A stretch of 64,000 nt of DNA from Osedax fenrisi (GCA_964019155.1 OZ025244.1:23197529-23261528), one strand, 5' to 3'; shown: positions 24,462 through 36,013, counted from the first letter of the stretch. The notes: generated by a model from the letters alone, not told the origin. Made by a program: numbers and translations.

Positions 24462-25036
24462 TGGGAAAGTAACCTAATACGGGGGACACTTTAACAATAA
24501 ATGGTCTTAACATGTTGTGACTCATTATTGTTATAAATAATTTTTGAATATATTCAAAAATTACAATATACTAATATTATATAATTATAGATATTGCTGT
24601 GATTTTAAAATTGTATTTAATCTTTTAATTACATAGATAACAGGGGTGTCCGTATTCGGTACCCGTGTCCGAATACGCACAACCTAAATACCACAGATAA
24701 ACTATATATTATTGATGAACCAATCAGACAAATTACAATTACATTATTTATAATTTATAATTAATTTTATGAATAATTTATTCCAATTTAATTAGTTAAT
24801 AATTTATTTATTTGTATTATTTTTTGAATAAATAATATAATTTAAGTATCTAAATAATACAATTTTTAGATTTAGATTTATTGGTGGTATTACTATTATA
24901 ATGCACGCGATTTTTATGAAAATCAGAATAGTTCATATTCTGCGCGCTGATTGGTTATAGAGTCTCCGTATTAAAAATATAGAGTGTCCATATAAGAGAC
25001 TTATATGACCTATAGATATATGCTTATAACTTATTA
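24462..25036 (-). mobile_element. MITE family B, copy 2 (truncated)
   Basis: Begins after TA (24460-24461) with TGGGAAAGTAACCTAATACG, the complement of the right end of the copy at 43069-44041. It continues through the inverted/direct GTGTCCG-type core cluster (24645-24690) and the segment with CATATTCTGCGCGCTGATTG to the middle core pair (about 24966-24998). Homology stops at about 25036, before an AAT microsatellite. Confidence 0.85.
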
Positions 25037-25052
25037 ATAATAACTAATAATA

Positions 25053-25057
25053 ACAAC

Positions 25058-25122
<65 letters not shown>
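25053..25122. repeat. (AAT)n microsatellite
   Basis: Near-perfect AAT/TAA trinucleotide run directly after the truncated MITE. Confidence 0.95.
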
Positions 25123-25229
25123 ATAGGTTAACTACTAATAATAATATACATTTTATGAAATATATATATATATATATATAAATAAATATATATATATAAA
25201 TATATAAGTGTTATGACGTAGCATTATAT

Positions 25230-25620
25230 CTCATCACCTCCCTTAATATGTCGCACGACAACATACACATTCATCATAATGTACCGTATACTATAGTTAT
25301 TCGTACGAAACGTAGGCATTCGTGTACTGCTACTGGGAACTGGAACACGAGACACGATGACTCATATCGATTTTCCACCATTACGCAATGTTATTACGTA
25401 AGGTTACCGAGGTCCACTTACGTGTGTGCGTGTGTTTCCTCTCGATCGTATGTCTGCGCGAATTATCCCAGTTCCTCTAGAATAGCATAAAAACGAAACA
25501 TACTCTATCAGATCTCTCTAGATGTCTAGAAATGCGCTCGTCTATAACACTGAACTGTTTTTAGGGGCTTCTTTTTATCTTGTGGTTATCCTGTTTCCGT
25601 GAACTCTAAAACGTGTATAA
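25230..25620. other. CpG-containing, less AT-rich patch without recognised gene
   Basis: Around 25270-25480 base composition is near balanced and CpG is common. An 80-residue frame (25248-25490) is open but has no recognisable domain. It may be a regulatory element or an orphan exon. Confidence 0.3.
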
Positions 25621-25661
25621 ACCATCGATGTAAATAAAATATTTTTATTTACATCGATGGT
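25621..25661. repeat. Perfect hairpin, 19-bp arms
   Basis: ACCATCGATGTAAATAAAA and its exact complement around a 3-nt loop. The flanks are unrelated. Confidence 0.95.
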
Positions 25662-25669
25662 ATACGCAC

Positions 25670-26125
25670 ATTATTGTAATGAATATCTATAACCGAGGTA
25701 TTCTTAGATGGTATAAACTATAGGTTATTAATATCTATATAGGTTTATTATTTTAGTATTAATAGTTAAAATTTATTATTATATTTATAAAATTTACTAG
25801 CAATTTCTTTTTATTACATTAATAGTTTTATTACATTTAATAAATTGTGACTTAATATAAGCTTACAAATACATGATATTATTATATCAAAAAGGTATTA
25901 ATTAATATAACTTATTTATATATATATATATACAAGTATACCATATTTAGAGTATATACACACACATATATATAGTGTATATTATTCATTTATTTATATA
26001 ATAATTTATAATTTAAATATATTATTTAGAATATATTCTATTGTAGACATATCAGATAGAATAACAGAACCAATGGATATTAATTTTAAATACTAATTAT
26101 TATATAATATATAGTATATAGTATA

Positions 26126-26215
<90 letters not shown>

Positions 26216-26429
26216 GCATTTGTATACAAGACTAATATTTAATTAAAAAACCTAATCTATAATTACCTTATATGTTATTCCTATCACACATAACTTAATT
26301 ATGTCCTAAATTATTAAATCTGAATTATCTATTACTTATTTATGCATCATTAAACATATCATCCTTATTTATATAAAATCAACTACTGTGTATTATGACA
26401 ATTATCTTATATATATCTTATATATATAT

Positions 26430-26473
<44 letters not shown>

Positions 26474-27160
26474 TACTCAGCTATACTCTCACAGACATTA
26501 ATGTAATAATTATTATTGGATTTTATTTATTTTTAATGAAATAAAGACATGTCTGCAGACATTATATAGTAACATCTGATCAATTAAATATATATCATAA
26601 TTAACTAGTTCACATACTACATTTAATCATATATACAAATATATAAATATAAATATTAAAGTAGGCCATTACATTAAAAAACTGTTTAATTGACATTTAA
26701 AATATTAGGTTTCATTGTGTTAAGATATTTGATATTATATGTATATATGTCCTACATATTATATTATTAATTGTATTACTTATACATAATTGTTTATTAT
26801 ATACATTATATGTCTATGTACATAATATGCTATTAAATATTTCTCAAATTAATTATTTTTATATTATGCAATAACGTTTCAACAAAATGAATTAAATTTA
26901 TAACATACACAGAAATGTCTCGTATACGTATAAATATACGTATACGTATATATAATTTAAATTGGATAATTGAATTAAATAGGTTTTATATTTTTTAATA
27001 TATATTAGAGGTTATTATATATTTATAAAATGGTAAAAATGTTTATATATAATGTATATTATGTTATGAATATTAGGATTGCAATCTTAATATATTAATC
27101 TTAATATATTACCTATAGGTACTCTCATAATACTAAATATAGAATAGGTAGCTAAATAGG
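25670..27160. other. AT-rich DNA with TA tracts
   Basis: Contains (TA)n at about 26130-26211 and 26431-26468. No coding signal recognised. Confidence 0.6.
26130..26211. repeat. (TA)n microsatellite, about 80 bp
   Basis: Uninterrupted TA run; a shorter imperfect (TATC/TA)n tract lies at 26405-26468. Confidence 0.95.
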
Positions 27161-27169
27161 TAGCTCAAT

Positions 27170-27396
27170 TATATTATTATTATTATTTTTAATTGATGAG
27201 TTCATCCTTTCATCCCATCAAGGAACCATTCCTTCGAAGTCGCTCTCGTGTTAAGGCGATCCATGGTTTTAACGAGAGCCGATCATTTATTTATACACTA
27301 TTATATACGATCACTTCTAAATAGTATGTTAAGACTTATTTTAATGGTCCGGACGAGGCTCGAACTAAAATACTACTGTTTGTGTATCTATACATA
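27170..27396 (-). mobile_element. tRNA-derived SINE, copy 1 (5'-truncated)
   Basis: The minus strand contains a B box TAGTTCGAGCCTCGTC and GGACCATTAAAATAAG, then a body with GATCGGCTCTCGTTAAAACC and TGATGGGATGAAAGGATG, and a tail of (AAT)n. Body and B box match the plus-strand copy at 39905-40215. The tRNA-like A box is missing. Confidence 0.85.
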
Positions 27397-27614
27397 TATA
27401 TACCATGGGTATACCCTGTGGATATTATCCAAATATATTTATTTCCATATTTAAAGTTTATTTGTGAGTTTGATAAAGGAATTTATAAAATAATAAATTA
27501 TAAAAATCTATATAAATTAAATTAATCTATAATCTTAATTTAATCTATTAATCTATTAATCTATAATATATTATGTATCATAAAATAATCGCTTTTACAT
27601 TAAAAATATAAATT

Positions 27615-27620
27615 TTTATT
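27615..27620 (-). promoter_or_regulatory. Candidate polyadenylation signal of beta-tubulin
   Basis: AATAAA on the minus strand, about 170 bp past the stop codon. Another AT-rich candidate could also serve. Confidence 0.4.
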
Positions 27621-27789
27621 TCAAAAGATAGTAATCTCTTATTCAATTCTATAAATATAATAATATATAATATTACTGTAGATAATGAAATAACACAAAC
27701 TGATTGGATACAAAAACATATACAAAGCAACACGGATTACAAACAAGTATCACTGATGATGTGCAAGATTAATTTGCGGAAGGGTTAAG

Positions 27790-27929
27790 TTAAGCTAACT
27801 CTCCTTCATCCTCTTCTTCCTCGTCGAATTCACCCTCATCTTCTGCTGTAGCATCTTGGTATTGTTGATATTCCGACACTAAATCGTTCATGTTACTCTC
27901 AGCTTCGGTGAATTCCATCTCGTCCATAC
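27790..27929 (-). CDS. Beta-tubulin exon 5
   Basis: 140 bp, from [11 protein letters not shown] to the TAA stop. It encodes the last helix and the acidic tail ([17 protein letters not shown]) that binds microtubule-associated proteins and is polyglutamylated in animals. The acceptor is CACAG. Confidence 0.97.
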
Positions 27930-29633
27930 CTGTGATTGTAATAGAATAGGATTTAAAAACAGTTTAATAGAGATTATTAAATGTATATACTTCAAACGAA
28001 TTGTATTATTTATTTATAATAATATTATAATCTAACCTTCTCCGGTGTACCAATGCAAGAAAGCTTTACGCCTGAACATAGCTGTGAATTGTTCAGAAAT
28101 ACGTTTGAATAATTCTTGGATAGCGGTACTGTTTCCGATAAATGTTCCGGACATCTTTAATCCTCTTGGTGGAATATCACAAACAGCGGTCTTTACATTA
28201 TTAGGAATCCATTCGACGAAGTACGAACTGTTCTTGTTTTGGACGTTCAACATTTGTTCATCTACTTCTTTCATGGACATACGTCCTCTGAAAAGAGCGG
28301 CAACAGTAAGATAACGTCCATGTCTGGGATCGCAAGCAGCCATCATGTTCTTAGCATCGAACATCTGTTGTGTAAGTTCTGGAACTGTGAGGGCTCGGTA
28401 TTGTTGACTACCTCTGGATGTTAATGGAGCGAAACCAGGCATGAAGAAATGAAGACGGGGGAATGGAACCATGTTCACGGCTAATTTACGGAGATCGGCA
28501 TTCAATTGACCGGGGAATCGAAGGCAACAAGTTACACCAGACATAGTTGCGGATACCAAATGGTTCAAATCACCATAAGTGGGTGTGGTCAGTTTTAATG
28601 TACGGAAGCAAATATCGTATAAAGCTTCGTTGTCTATACAGAAAGTTTCATCTGTGTTTTCAACGAGTTGATGGACGGATAATGTAGCATTGTAAGGTTC
28701 AACTACTGTATCGGATACCTATAAATGGAGGTTTGGAAATAATTAGGATTAGAATTAATATTAAAATAATACATTATTATAAAATTATAGAAATATAAAT
28801 ATAATTTGAAATACATATATAACTAATACTAACTTTTGGAGAAGGGACAACTGAGAATGTATTCATAATTCTGTCTGGATATTCTTCACGAATCTTAGAT
28901 ATCAGAAGTGTTCCCATGCCAGATCCAGTACCACCACCGAGAGAATGTGTCATTTGGAAACCTTGCAGACAATCACATCCTTCGGCTTCCTTTCTCACAA
29001 CATCTAATACTGAATCTACGAGTTCAGCACCTTCTGTGTAATGACCTTTGGCCCAGTTGTTACCGGCTCCGGATTGACCGAATACGAAGTTATCAGGTCG
29101 GAAGATTTGTCCGAAAGGTCCAGATCTAACGGAATCCATGGTACCTGGTTCCAGATCAACCAGAATAGCTCTTGGGACATATTTACCACCTGAATAGAGT
29201 TATATTTTATTTTAAAAATGATTTTGTATATCATTAATATTAAAATAAATAATTTATATATTATTATATTATTTTATGAGCGACAAAAATAGAAAAGACA
29301 ATATTATTTGGAAGTATTTAAGTAGAAATCAGAAAAGAAATATAATATAAACTATAAAAGAAAAGAGAATAATCTTCAATTATTATTTGTATTATTATTT
29401 TAATATATTTTTATATTTGAATATATATATGTTTATAAACCTGTTGCTTCGTTGAAATAAACATTAATTCTTTCTAATTGCAGATCAGAATCTCCGTGAT
29501 AAGTTCCGGTAGGGTCCACTCCATGTTCATCAGATATCACCTCCCAGAACTATTTAATTTAATTAAATTATTATTCAAGTTATTTTTTAAATTATTTATT
29601 TTATATATTGTTTTAGTTTTCATTCTTTAATTA

Positions 29634-29685
<52 letters not shown>

Positions 29686-32416
29686 CAATTGTATTTTATA
29701 TATATAATATTTATTTTATCTGAATAATCATAATTATAATAAATAATATTTATAATGTGAATTATATACTAATTAAACTTCATCATGTTATTTAGTTTAC
29801 AATAAAAAATATATATCTAATTATTTAATATATGGTATTTTTTAAATTTAATTTTCTTTATAAAATATATGAATGAATATATTATTTTATAGAATATATC
29901 ATGTTATATTTTTGAAAAAATATGTGTCTAAAATCATTAGAATACCTAATTTAATTTAATTATTTACATTATTGCATAATATAAAAAAAAATACCAATTG
30001 TAAACATTTTTATAATTACATGGTTGACATATACTTGTTTGACAAATATCTTACTTATATCTTTCTATATAGATGTAACTATGTATTAATTATATTATAT
30101 CATGCAAATAATATCAATCAACATATATAATAATAAATAACATACAATCAACCTATACTTATTTTAATGATTATTTTTTAAATCTATTTGTTGGTTAAAA
30201 AATCTATAAAATATTATAAAAATAAATTAATATTTTTAAAATCAATAATTATATTTATCATACATTTTAACTTAGCTAATAATTTAAATATAGTATATAA
30301 TTTTTAAAAGTAATTATAAAAGTAAGCTTATTTTTATTATAAAATCAATACATATAGTTATTTAAATTGAATATAAATCTAGAAATTTGATTAATAATTT
30401 TATTTTATTGATTTTATTTTAGAGAAAATCTAATTGTAATTAGAAAAACGGAATTGATGTGAACACCCTATAATCAAGTAAACAAATATATAATCTGTAT
30501 ATCCTATAATGGTAACTTTTTATCAATACACATTTATGTTAATTTAATGTAAACGGCATTATATAATTTCACTAAATGTTGAACATAGATTTAATAATCT
30601 TTAAGAAATTATGTATTTTTTCAATTATTGATTTTAAAGTAACCATTTATATATATTAATATTTATATTTAAATTGAAAATTAATTCACCTTAATTCGTA
30701 CAAATTTTCAATAATATTGTTGTAAGTAAAATTTCTATGGATTTTGATAGGAATCTTTGATATAAAAAATTATATTTGACATCATATGTTATGTAATAGA
30801 ATTTATGTCATGGATTGAATATAATTACTAATATATTATGTTCCTATATATGTATACTGTAAACCCCTATATAATGTATGTGTTTTTTGCATATCATTAT
30901 TTTCTTATAGATATGTCTCTTTATAAAGATATTTTAGTGCGATAGGAAAATGTATTATAATTTATGAATTTATATATGCTTTATTTACTAATTACTACAT
31001 TAATATTATTTATCTGAAATACATACATATTATACACTGCAGTGTATATATGTTTTAAAGAAGTTAGTTGCCTCAGAAAATAAATGTAAAAAATAGTTGT
31101 ATTTATTTTATTATAAATATACCGATGTAGTTGGCACATTGATAAGAAATTATTAATATAATTTATAATCATTACCACTAAAATGATTATATCAAATATT
31201 TTAATTAAATTTAAAGTATAATTAATTATAATTAAAGTATAATTAAGTATAATTAAGTATAATTAAGTGCAATTTTCAATATATATATTATATATATATA
31301 TGGATATTATTCTATGATATAGTATTATCGTAGGTATACCTATATTATATAGGTGTAATCAGGATAATATATTTAGTTATAAGGTTAATATAGAGAGGTG
31401 TGACAATGTATTTATTCTATATGGGTATAACCATGGTTATCGTGCATGATACTACTAGAGAAAGTATACAAATACCGAAAATACCGACACCCTATCTCAG
31501 TAACTATACATTTTAGATAACAAAGTTATATATAAGAATTACAAATAATATAATAAATAATATGTATTTATTTATGTAAGAAAAATGTATCAAAAAAATA
31601 TACGAATACTTTTATAATTTTCCATAAAAATGTAAAAATTTATCAACAAATATGTAAATTAAAGTGCACTGTACTGCTTGAATATTTAATAGTTAATACT
31701 TTTAATAGTTAATAATTTTAATATACTTACTAGAACGGTTAGATTCTAATTGGATAAAACAACATTATTTAAATATAATATTTACTTTCGGTTTTATATG
31801 AAATTTACAAACACACTCAAATATAAAATAAAGACACCTTATAATAATGAAAACTAATAATGGAACCCATGGGGTTTAGTCACATGCATGTCAATCAATT
31901 AAGCCAATCAATAAATAAGAAAATCAATTCCTATATTACATTCGAAACTAGTATATCAATTACATGTATTAGATTTATATATTTCTTATCGCTTACAACT
32001 ATTTCCTACAAAATAAACAAAATTTAGATATATTAAATGTATTATTAGATATATTATTGTTTTTACTTTTTTATGAAAATGGTTCCATCTTGTAGTTATT
32101 TAGGATGTTGATATGTGTAGCTAGTGTTTGCTAAAGGTGTCTAGAATAGAGTTACACATATCGACATTCTACATTTATTAAAATATGCAATAATAATATA
32201 TTTTTAAAATGTCTATGTATTAATATATAATATTCATTTAATTGAATATTGATTTATAGATTGAATCTATAGATAATATATTAAAATTAGAAATATCTCT
32301 AAATAAAATTTTAAAATTATAAGAATTTGAAAAATTATCTTTTAACATGTTAGTATTTGTAAACTTAACTTGACCATATATCTTAACCATACATTTACAC
32401 ACACACATACACACAT

Positions 32417-32454
<38 letters not shown>

Positions 32455-32914
32455 GAGCTATAGTTCATAATAAAAAACTATGTGTGTATTTGTGTGTGTG
32501 TGTGATCATACACTGTGTGCATATATATGTGTATGTGTTTGTGTATGTAATTATATTTATTTTGGCGTGTTTAGGTAGATGTATTTGTGTATATATGTGT
32601 GTATTTGTGTGTGTATGTGTGTGTATACACATATGTATTTATATGTATGTGTGTTTACGTGTATATTTGAATTTTTATATATTTGTACAACATCATATAT
32701 TACGTTCAGTGTATACACTGTATATATATATATATACACTGAATTCGTACATTGTACGACGTACAATATATGTCGCACAAACAACGTTCAATGTTGGACG
32801 TTATATAATATGCAATGTACAATGTATAATGTATAATGTACATGGTTCACTGAACATTGTGCTGAGCACATATAATGAATGTCATACATTAACATATATA
32901 AAAAACCCTCAGGG

Positions 32915-32956
<42 letters not shown>

Positions 32957-33037
32957 ATATAAAACTCTATAGAGTTTTACCTTAGCTCCGATCTGGTTTC
33001 CGCACTGTCCGGCTTGAATGTGTACGATTTCGCGCAT
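27790..33037 (-). CDS. Beta-tubulin, five exons
   Basis: Structural subunit of microtubules; it pairs with alpha-tubulin and binds GTP. Join on the minus strand: 33037-32981, 29549-29441, 29189-28834, 28718-28037, 27929-27790. This is 1344 bp, 447 residues, the normal family length. All four introns are GT-AG and the phases agree. Visible features: MREI autoregulation tetrapeptide at the start, GGGTGSGMG tubulin signature (about residues 140-148), Phe167, Glu198 and Phe200, the [17 protein letters not shown] helix, and a Glu/Asp-rich tail ending EGELA. Introns after codon 19 and in codon 56 coincide with vertebrate beta-tubulin introns. Nothing is broken, so it is probably functional. It is the only clear host gene. 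The isotype cannot be assigned. Confidence 0.97.
28037..28718 (-). CDS. Beta-tubulin exon 4
   Basis: 682 bp, from [17 protein letters not shown] to FLHWYTGE plus one base. It carries most of the intermediate and C-terminal domains, including [20 protein letters not shown]. Acceptor TATAG, donor GTTAGA. Confidence 0.97.
28834..29189 (-). CDS. Beta-tubulin exon 3
   Basis: 356 bp, from [15 protein letters not shown] to [10 protein letters not shown] (residue 174). Contains the GTP-binding glycine-rich loop GGGTGSGMG. Donor GTTAGT. Confidence 0.97.
29441..29549 (-). CDS. Beta-tubulin exon 2
   Basis: 109 bp from [10 protein letters not shown] to NEATG, ending in phase 1; acceptor ATAG, donor GTTTAT. 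Confidence 0.97.
29640..29681. repeat. (TA)n microsatellite in intron 1
   Basis: Uninterrupted TA run about 90 bp upstream of exon 2 in gene orientation. Confidence 0.95.
31452..31570 (+). mobile_element. MITE family E, left end (in intron 1)
   Basis: AGAGAAAGTATACAAATACC, then AAATACCGACACCC and TATCTCAGTAACTATAC, then AT-rich sequence resembling the family A interior. The core is intermediate between families A and B (ACCGACACCC). The right end was not found. Confidence 0.5.
32395..32660. repeat. CA/TG dinucleotide-rich repeats in intron 1
   Basis: CACA-type repeats (32395-32430), a TA run (32430-32453), then interrupted TGTGTATGTG tracts (32481-32660). Open frames over this stretch (YIYVCV, CVCMCV) are repeat artefacts. 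Confidence 0.9.
32919..32953. repeat. (TA)n microsatellite at the start of intron 1
   Basis: TA run 28 bp downstream of exon 1. The flanks AAAACTCTATAGAGTTTTAC form a small palindrome overlapping the splice donor region. Confidence 0.9.
32981..33037 (-). CDS. Beta-tubulin exon 1
   Basis: 57 bp, codons 1-19, [19 protein letters not shown], followed by donor GTAAAA. The ATG is the only in-frame start that gives the canonical N-terminus. Confidence 0.97.
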
Positions 33038-33300
33038 GTTTATAGGATGATGTAGGTAACGGTGTGTGTGTGGGGGTGGGTGGGTAGGTCACGTTCGGTG
33101 GAAGACTACTGTACAACTGCCAGCTGACTCGACGCGATTTCTAAGCTCGTTTCGCGACGAACTATTTTTCCGTCGTGTATAAGTACGCGCTCCTGGCGCG
33201 CGCCTACATATCCGGCGAGGCGAGGCAGTGATTCGGTTTTCTCGTACGCGCGCGCGCGCAGATGTATTACGTAATGTAATCGGCGAAATTACCGAAGTGA
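33038..33300 (-). promoter_or_regulatory. CpG-rich promoter and 5' UTR zone of beta-tubulin
   Basis: Directly upstream of the tubulin ATG the composition changes to GC-rich with dense CpG (for example around 33128-33160, 33185-33230 and a CGCGCGCGCG run near 33249-33260). On the minus strand a TATA-like ACTTATACAC lies at about 33178-33187, which would place a start site near 33150. A G/T-rich stretch (33059-33090) lies within the likely 5' UTR. The start site is inference. Confidence 0.65.
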
Positions 33301-33836
33301 CGTCATAATTCGTTGATTCGAATTTCGTTAATTTTTGAATGTATTTATTACAGCATTATTCGCGCGTGCAATTAATAGCATTACTAGTATGATTTATATA
33401 GGGAATACATATATTTAATATTTTAATTAATTGATGGCTCCATATAAAAAATTATTACCATTTATAATATGCATGTAATATATTATATTATGTTTTTAAG
33501 TTATGATAAAAATGTCTACTCCGCTTAAATTAGGGTACAGAGACTATAGTTAACCATATAGTTACATTAATTAATTTATTATATTTCACTTAGTAAATTA
33601 ATTATTTAATTGTAGAAAATTACTATTAGTAACTAGTATTACTAGTATTACTATTAGTAACCGTGTAACTTTAATGAGTAGTATTGTCATATTACATAAT
33701 ACATATTGTTATCTATAGACTATAGTCTACTATATATAGTAGTACTATAGACTATAGTACAACATAACTATAGTTGTATACACGAAGTGTTGTACACGTA
33801 CATTGTATATAGGATATACAATGTATACACATCTAC
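33300..33836. other. AT-rich DNA with short inverted repeats
   Basis: A TTAGGGTACAG motif at about 33530 matches the terminus of the MITE at 34285 but no further homology is clear. A run of ACTATAG/CTATAGT inversions lies at about 33715-33775. Confidence 0.5.
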
Positions 33837-33972
33837 AATAGTATATACTTTACATTAACGTTATATTGATATATTATTTTCATATACGATGTACATTGTA
33901 CTATGTACAATGTACATTGTAAATCGTATATGTAATACATATATCAATATAACGTGTATGTAAAGTATATAC
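33837..33972. repeat. Long inverted repeat, arms about 60 bp
   Basis: ATAGTATATACTTTACATTA and on to TACATTGTA is mirrored by TACAATGTACATTG and on to TAAAGTATATACTAT, with scattered mismatches. The centre consists of TGTACATTGTA palindromes. Confidence 0.85.
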
Positions 33973-34284
33973 TATTACAAAATTATAGTTTACATTATTA
34001 TCCTATTATATATATAATATATTATATATAATATATCTATATATTATCATAATGGAAAACCGATGATAAAGTGAAAAAGTGTACATATTTTTGATCATAA
34101 TAATATAGTAGATGTTATATAATAGATAATATATATCTTATTATTTTATATGAGTCATTCCCATATGCATACGAGTTTTTTGTAAATATATATTGTGTGT
34201 ATTTATTATAATATGGCAGTGTTAGATTAGCATGTATATATAGAGAGTAATATAACATGTTATATTATATTTTATATTCATATA

Positions 34285-34691
34285 CACTGTTAAAAATTAG
34301 GGTACAGCGAATTCTATTTATAGGGTACATATCGTTAGAATATCACAACAATTTACCATGTACCCTAAATAGGGTACACGACTTTTAAACTCACTAGGGT
34401 ACAATATATATATGTATATTTGTATGGTATATATATGTTAAATATTAGGGTACATGATTATTATATTTACATATCATGCAATTCAAGTATGGTACATATC
34501 ATACAATTGCATTAGGGTACACGGTATCATATAATTAGGGTACAACCAGTTAACATTCTTTAGGGTAAAGATTGATGATTTTTAGGGTTCTGTTCGTATT
34601 TATTCAAATTGTACCCTAATTAGGGTACGGTTATGGGGACACTACTTATACCCTAAAAAAGGCACTCGCTGTACCCTAATTGTTAACAGTG
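34285..34691. mobile_element. MITE with multiple TAGGGTAC motifs
   Basis: The left end is CACTGTTAAAAATTAGGGTA and the right end CCCTAATTGTTAACAGTG, inverted repeats ending in CACTG. The flanks fit a TA duplication. Inside, about a dozen copies of TAGGGTAC or GTACCCTA occur in both orientations at irregular spacing, with a few decayed copies. No coding capacity. CACTG ends occur in several superfamilies, so the class is not assigned. Confidence 0.8.
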
Positions 34692-34699
34692 TATGATCA

Positions 34700-34970
34700 A
34701 TATTACATTTTTTCAAGGATGTTTTCTTTGAAAATTAACATTGGAACGAATATCGGTTCTCCAAACTTTCACGTTTTCAAAACAATAGTACATTATCATA
34801 TCAGTGTTGTTATATCAATGAACATGTATATGTGGATATTTGAAGAAAAAAACCATTTTAACATATATAGTAATATATATATATATATATATTACATTAT
34901 ACAATTTCAAAAAGTGGGTAGTAAGTTACTACTAGTAACCATGTAAATATATCTGTTGACAACATGATAT
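34700..34970. other. Unassigned DNA between two MITEs
   Basis: An 88-codon frame (34680-34946) is open but ends in TA-derived residues and has no known domain. Confidence 0.3.
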
Positions 34971-35016
34971 TGTAACATCTTAATATACAAGTTGTCGACG
35001 AATGACTAATACATAA

Positions 35017-35190
35017 AATCAACTCTAGATATCTCCGATTCCCTATATCTCAGAAAATCTTCTAACTCAGATGTTGTTTACAAACGACAGTTTTGTTTTG
35101 TACCCATGTAAACACATATAAGAATAATTCGATATCTCAGATACATTTATTCGGTCCCCTGAATTCTGATATATCGAAAGTTGACTCTAT
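35017..35190. mobile_element. Small pogo-like MITE (decayed ends)
   Basis: The left side reads ATCAACTCTAGATATCTCCG and the right side GATATATCGAAAGTTGACTC. These are inverted and resemble pogo/Tigger ends (GTCAACTCTCGATATCTC type). Inside are more TATCTCAGA motifs. The terminal CAG bases are no longer clear. Confidence 0.55.
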
Positions 35191-35279
35191 CGTGTGCAGT
35201 CTGTTAATCATATGATAACGTGTAAATCAGGGGCGTATCGAATACACCTATATTGACCTATAGTCAACGACCCTAGATC

Positions 35280-35640
35280 GATGTCATCCATAAGTCGACG
35301 AGTTATTCGGTTGCTAATGACGCGCACTGCGGACAGCGTTACGGTTTCTAAGGACGACGCCGCTATACACACCGCGTCGTCCTCCCGGTCGCTAACGACG
35401 CGGCGAGGGGGCGTTTCCGGAGGCGGGCGAGTGGGCGTGGCGGGGCGTGGATACCGCACGAGATAGACACACGCTACAGTCTCGTTACCGAGGACGACAA
35501 CAATAACAACAACACCGACAGCGGGAGAGGATAACGTGTCCGAGCCGGTTACGTAACCACGGGCGACCGTAATGACCTCTACGCCTCTCTAGCCGTGCCT
35601 TGTCCGAAGTCGTCTCGGTGTCATTGTTCTCTGTGCATTG
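35280..35640. promoter_or_regulatory. CpG-rich island, no gene identified
   Basis: A sharply GC- and CpG-rich stretch (for example GACGCCGCTATACACACCGC and GGCGGGCGAGTGGGCGTGGC), about 2.3 kb upstream of the tubulin ATG. Frames on both strands are open (35208-35459 minus, 35281-35466 plus) but contain no known domain. It may be the promoter of an unseen gene or a distal element. Confidence 0.45.
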
Positions 35641-35732
35641 TTATACTTTGCATTGTTGAGCGAGTCTATACGCGTTCATTACGAGCGATCGTTTCTAATT
35701 AACCATGTACTATACGCTATTATATAATATCC

Positions 35733-35769
<37 letters not shown>
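35733..35769. repeat. (TA)n microsatellite
   Basis: TA run inside AT-rich DNA. Confidence 0.9.
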
Positions 35770-35770
<1 letters not shown>

Positions 35771-35952
35771 TATATAACTTCCTACGTATATTCACTTACT
35801 TATATCGTATACGATATATGTAGTATGTATAGAGTCATAATAAAAAACTAAGGTAGGCCTACTTAAAAGCCTAAAAAGTGTATTTCCAATACGTGTCACA
35901 CATAACAATGACTTTTATTACACGTTACATAGATGTAGGTTACCTAGATTTA

Positions 35953-36013
35953 ATGTACACTGTACAGTGTACAGTGTACACTGTACTCCTACTGTACAGT
36001 GTACACTGTACTC
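35953..36013. repeat. GTACACTGTAC palindrome cluster
   Basis: GTACACTGTACAGTGTACAG followed by TGTACACTGTAC, then a second cluster 10 bp later. Related in sequence to the palindromes at 21.4, 32.8 and 33.9 kb. Confidence 0.9.

Larger units (their letters stand above)
29550..32980 (-). other. Beta-tubulin intron 1 (about 3.4 kb)
   Basis: By far the largest intron. It holds a (TA)n run (29640-29681), a tandem AATTAAGTAT-type repeat (about 31208-31262), the left end of a MITE (31452), CA/TG repeats (32395-32660), TGTACA-type palindromes (32745-32860) and a (TA)n run (32919-32953). No host exon is seen. Confidence 0.9.

Noticed and set aside
28045..28424. Plus-strand open frames across the tubulin exons
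   Set aside because: Antisense shadows of exon 4; the minus strand encodes a perfect beta-tubulin.
27790..33037. Tubulin as a processed pseudogene
   Set aside because: Four proper introns, intact frame and canonical ends.
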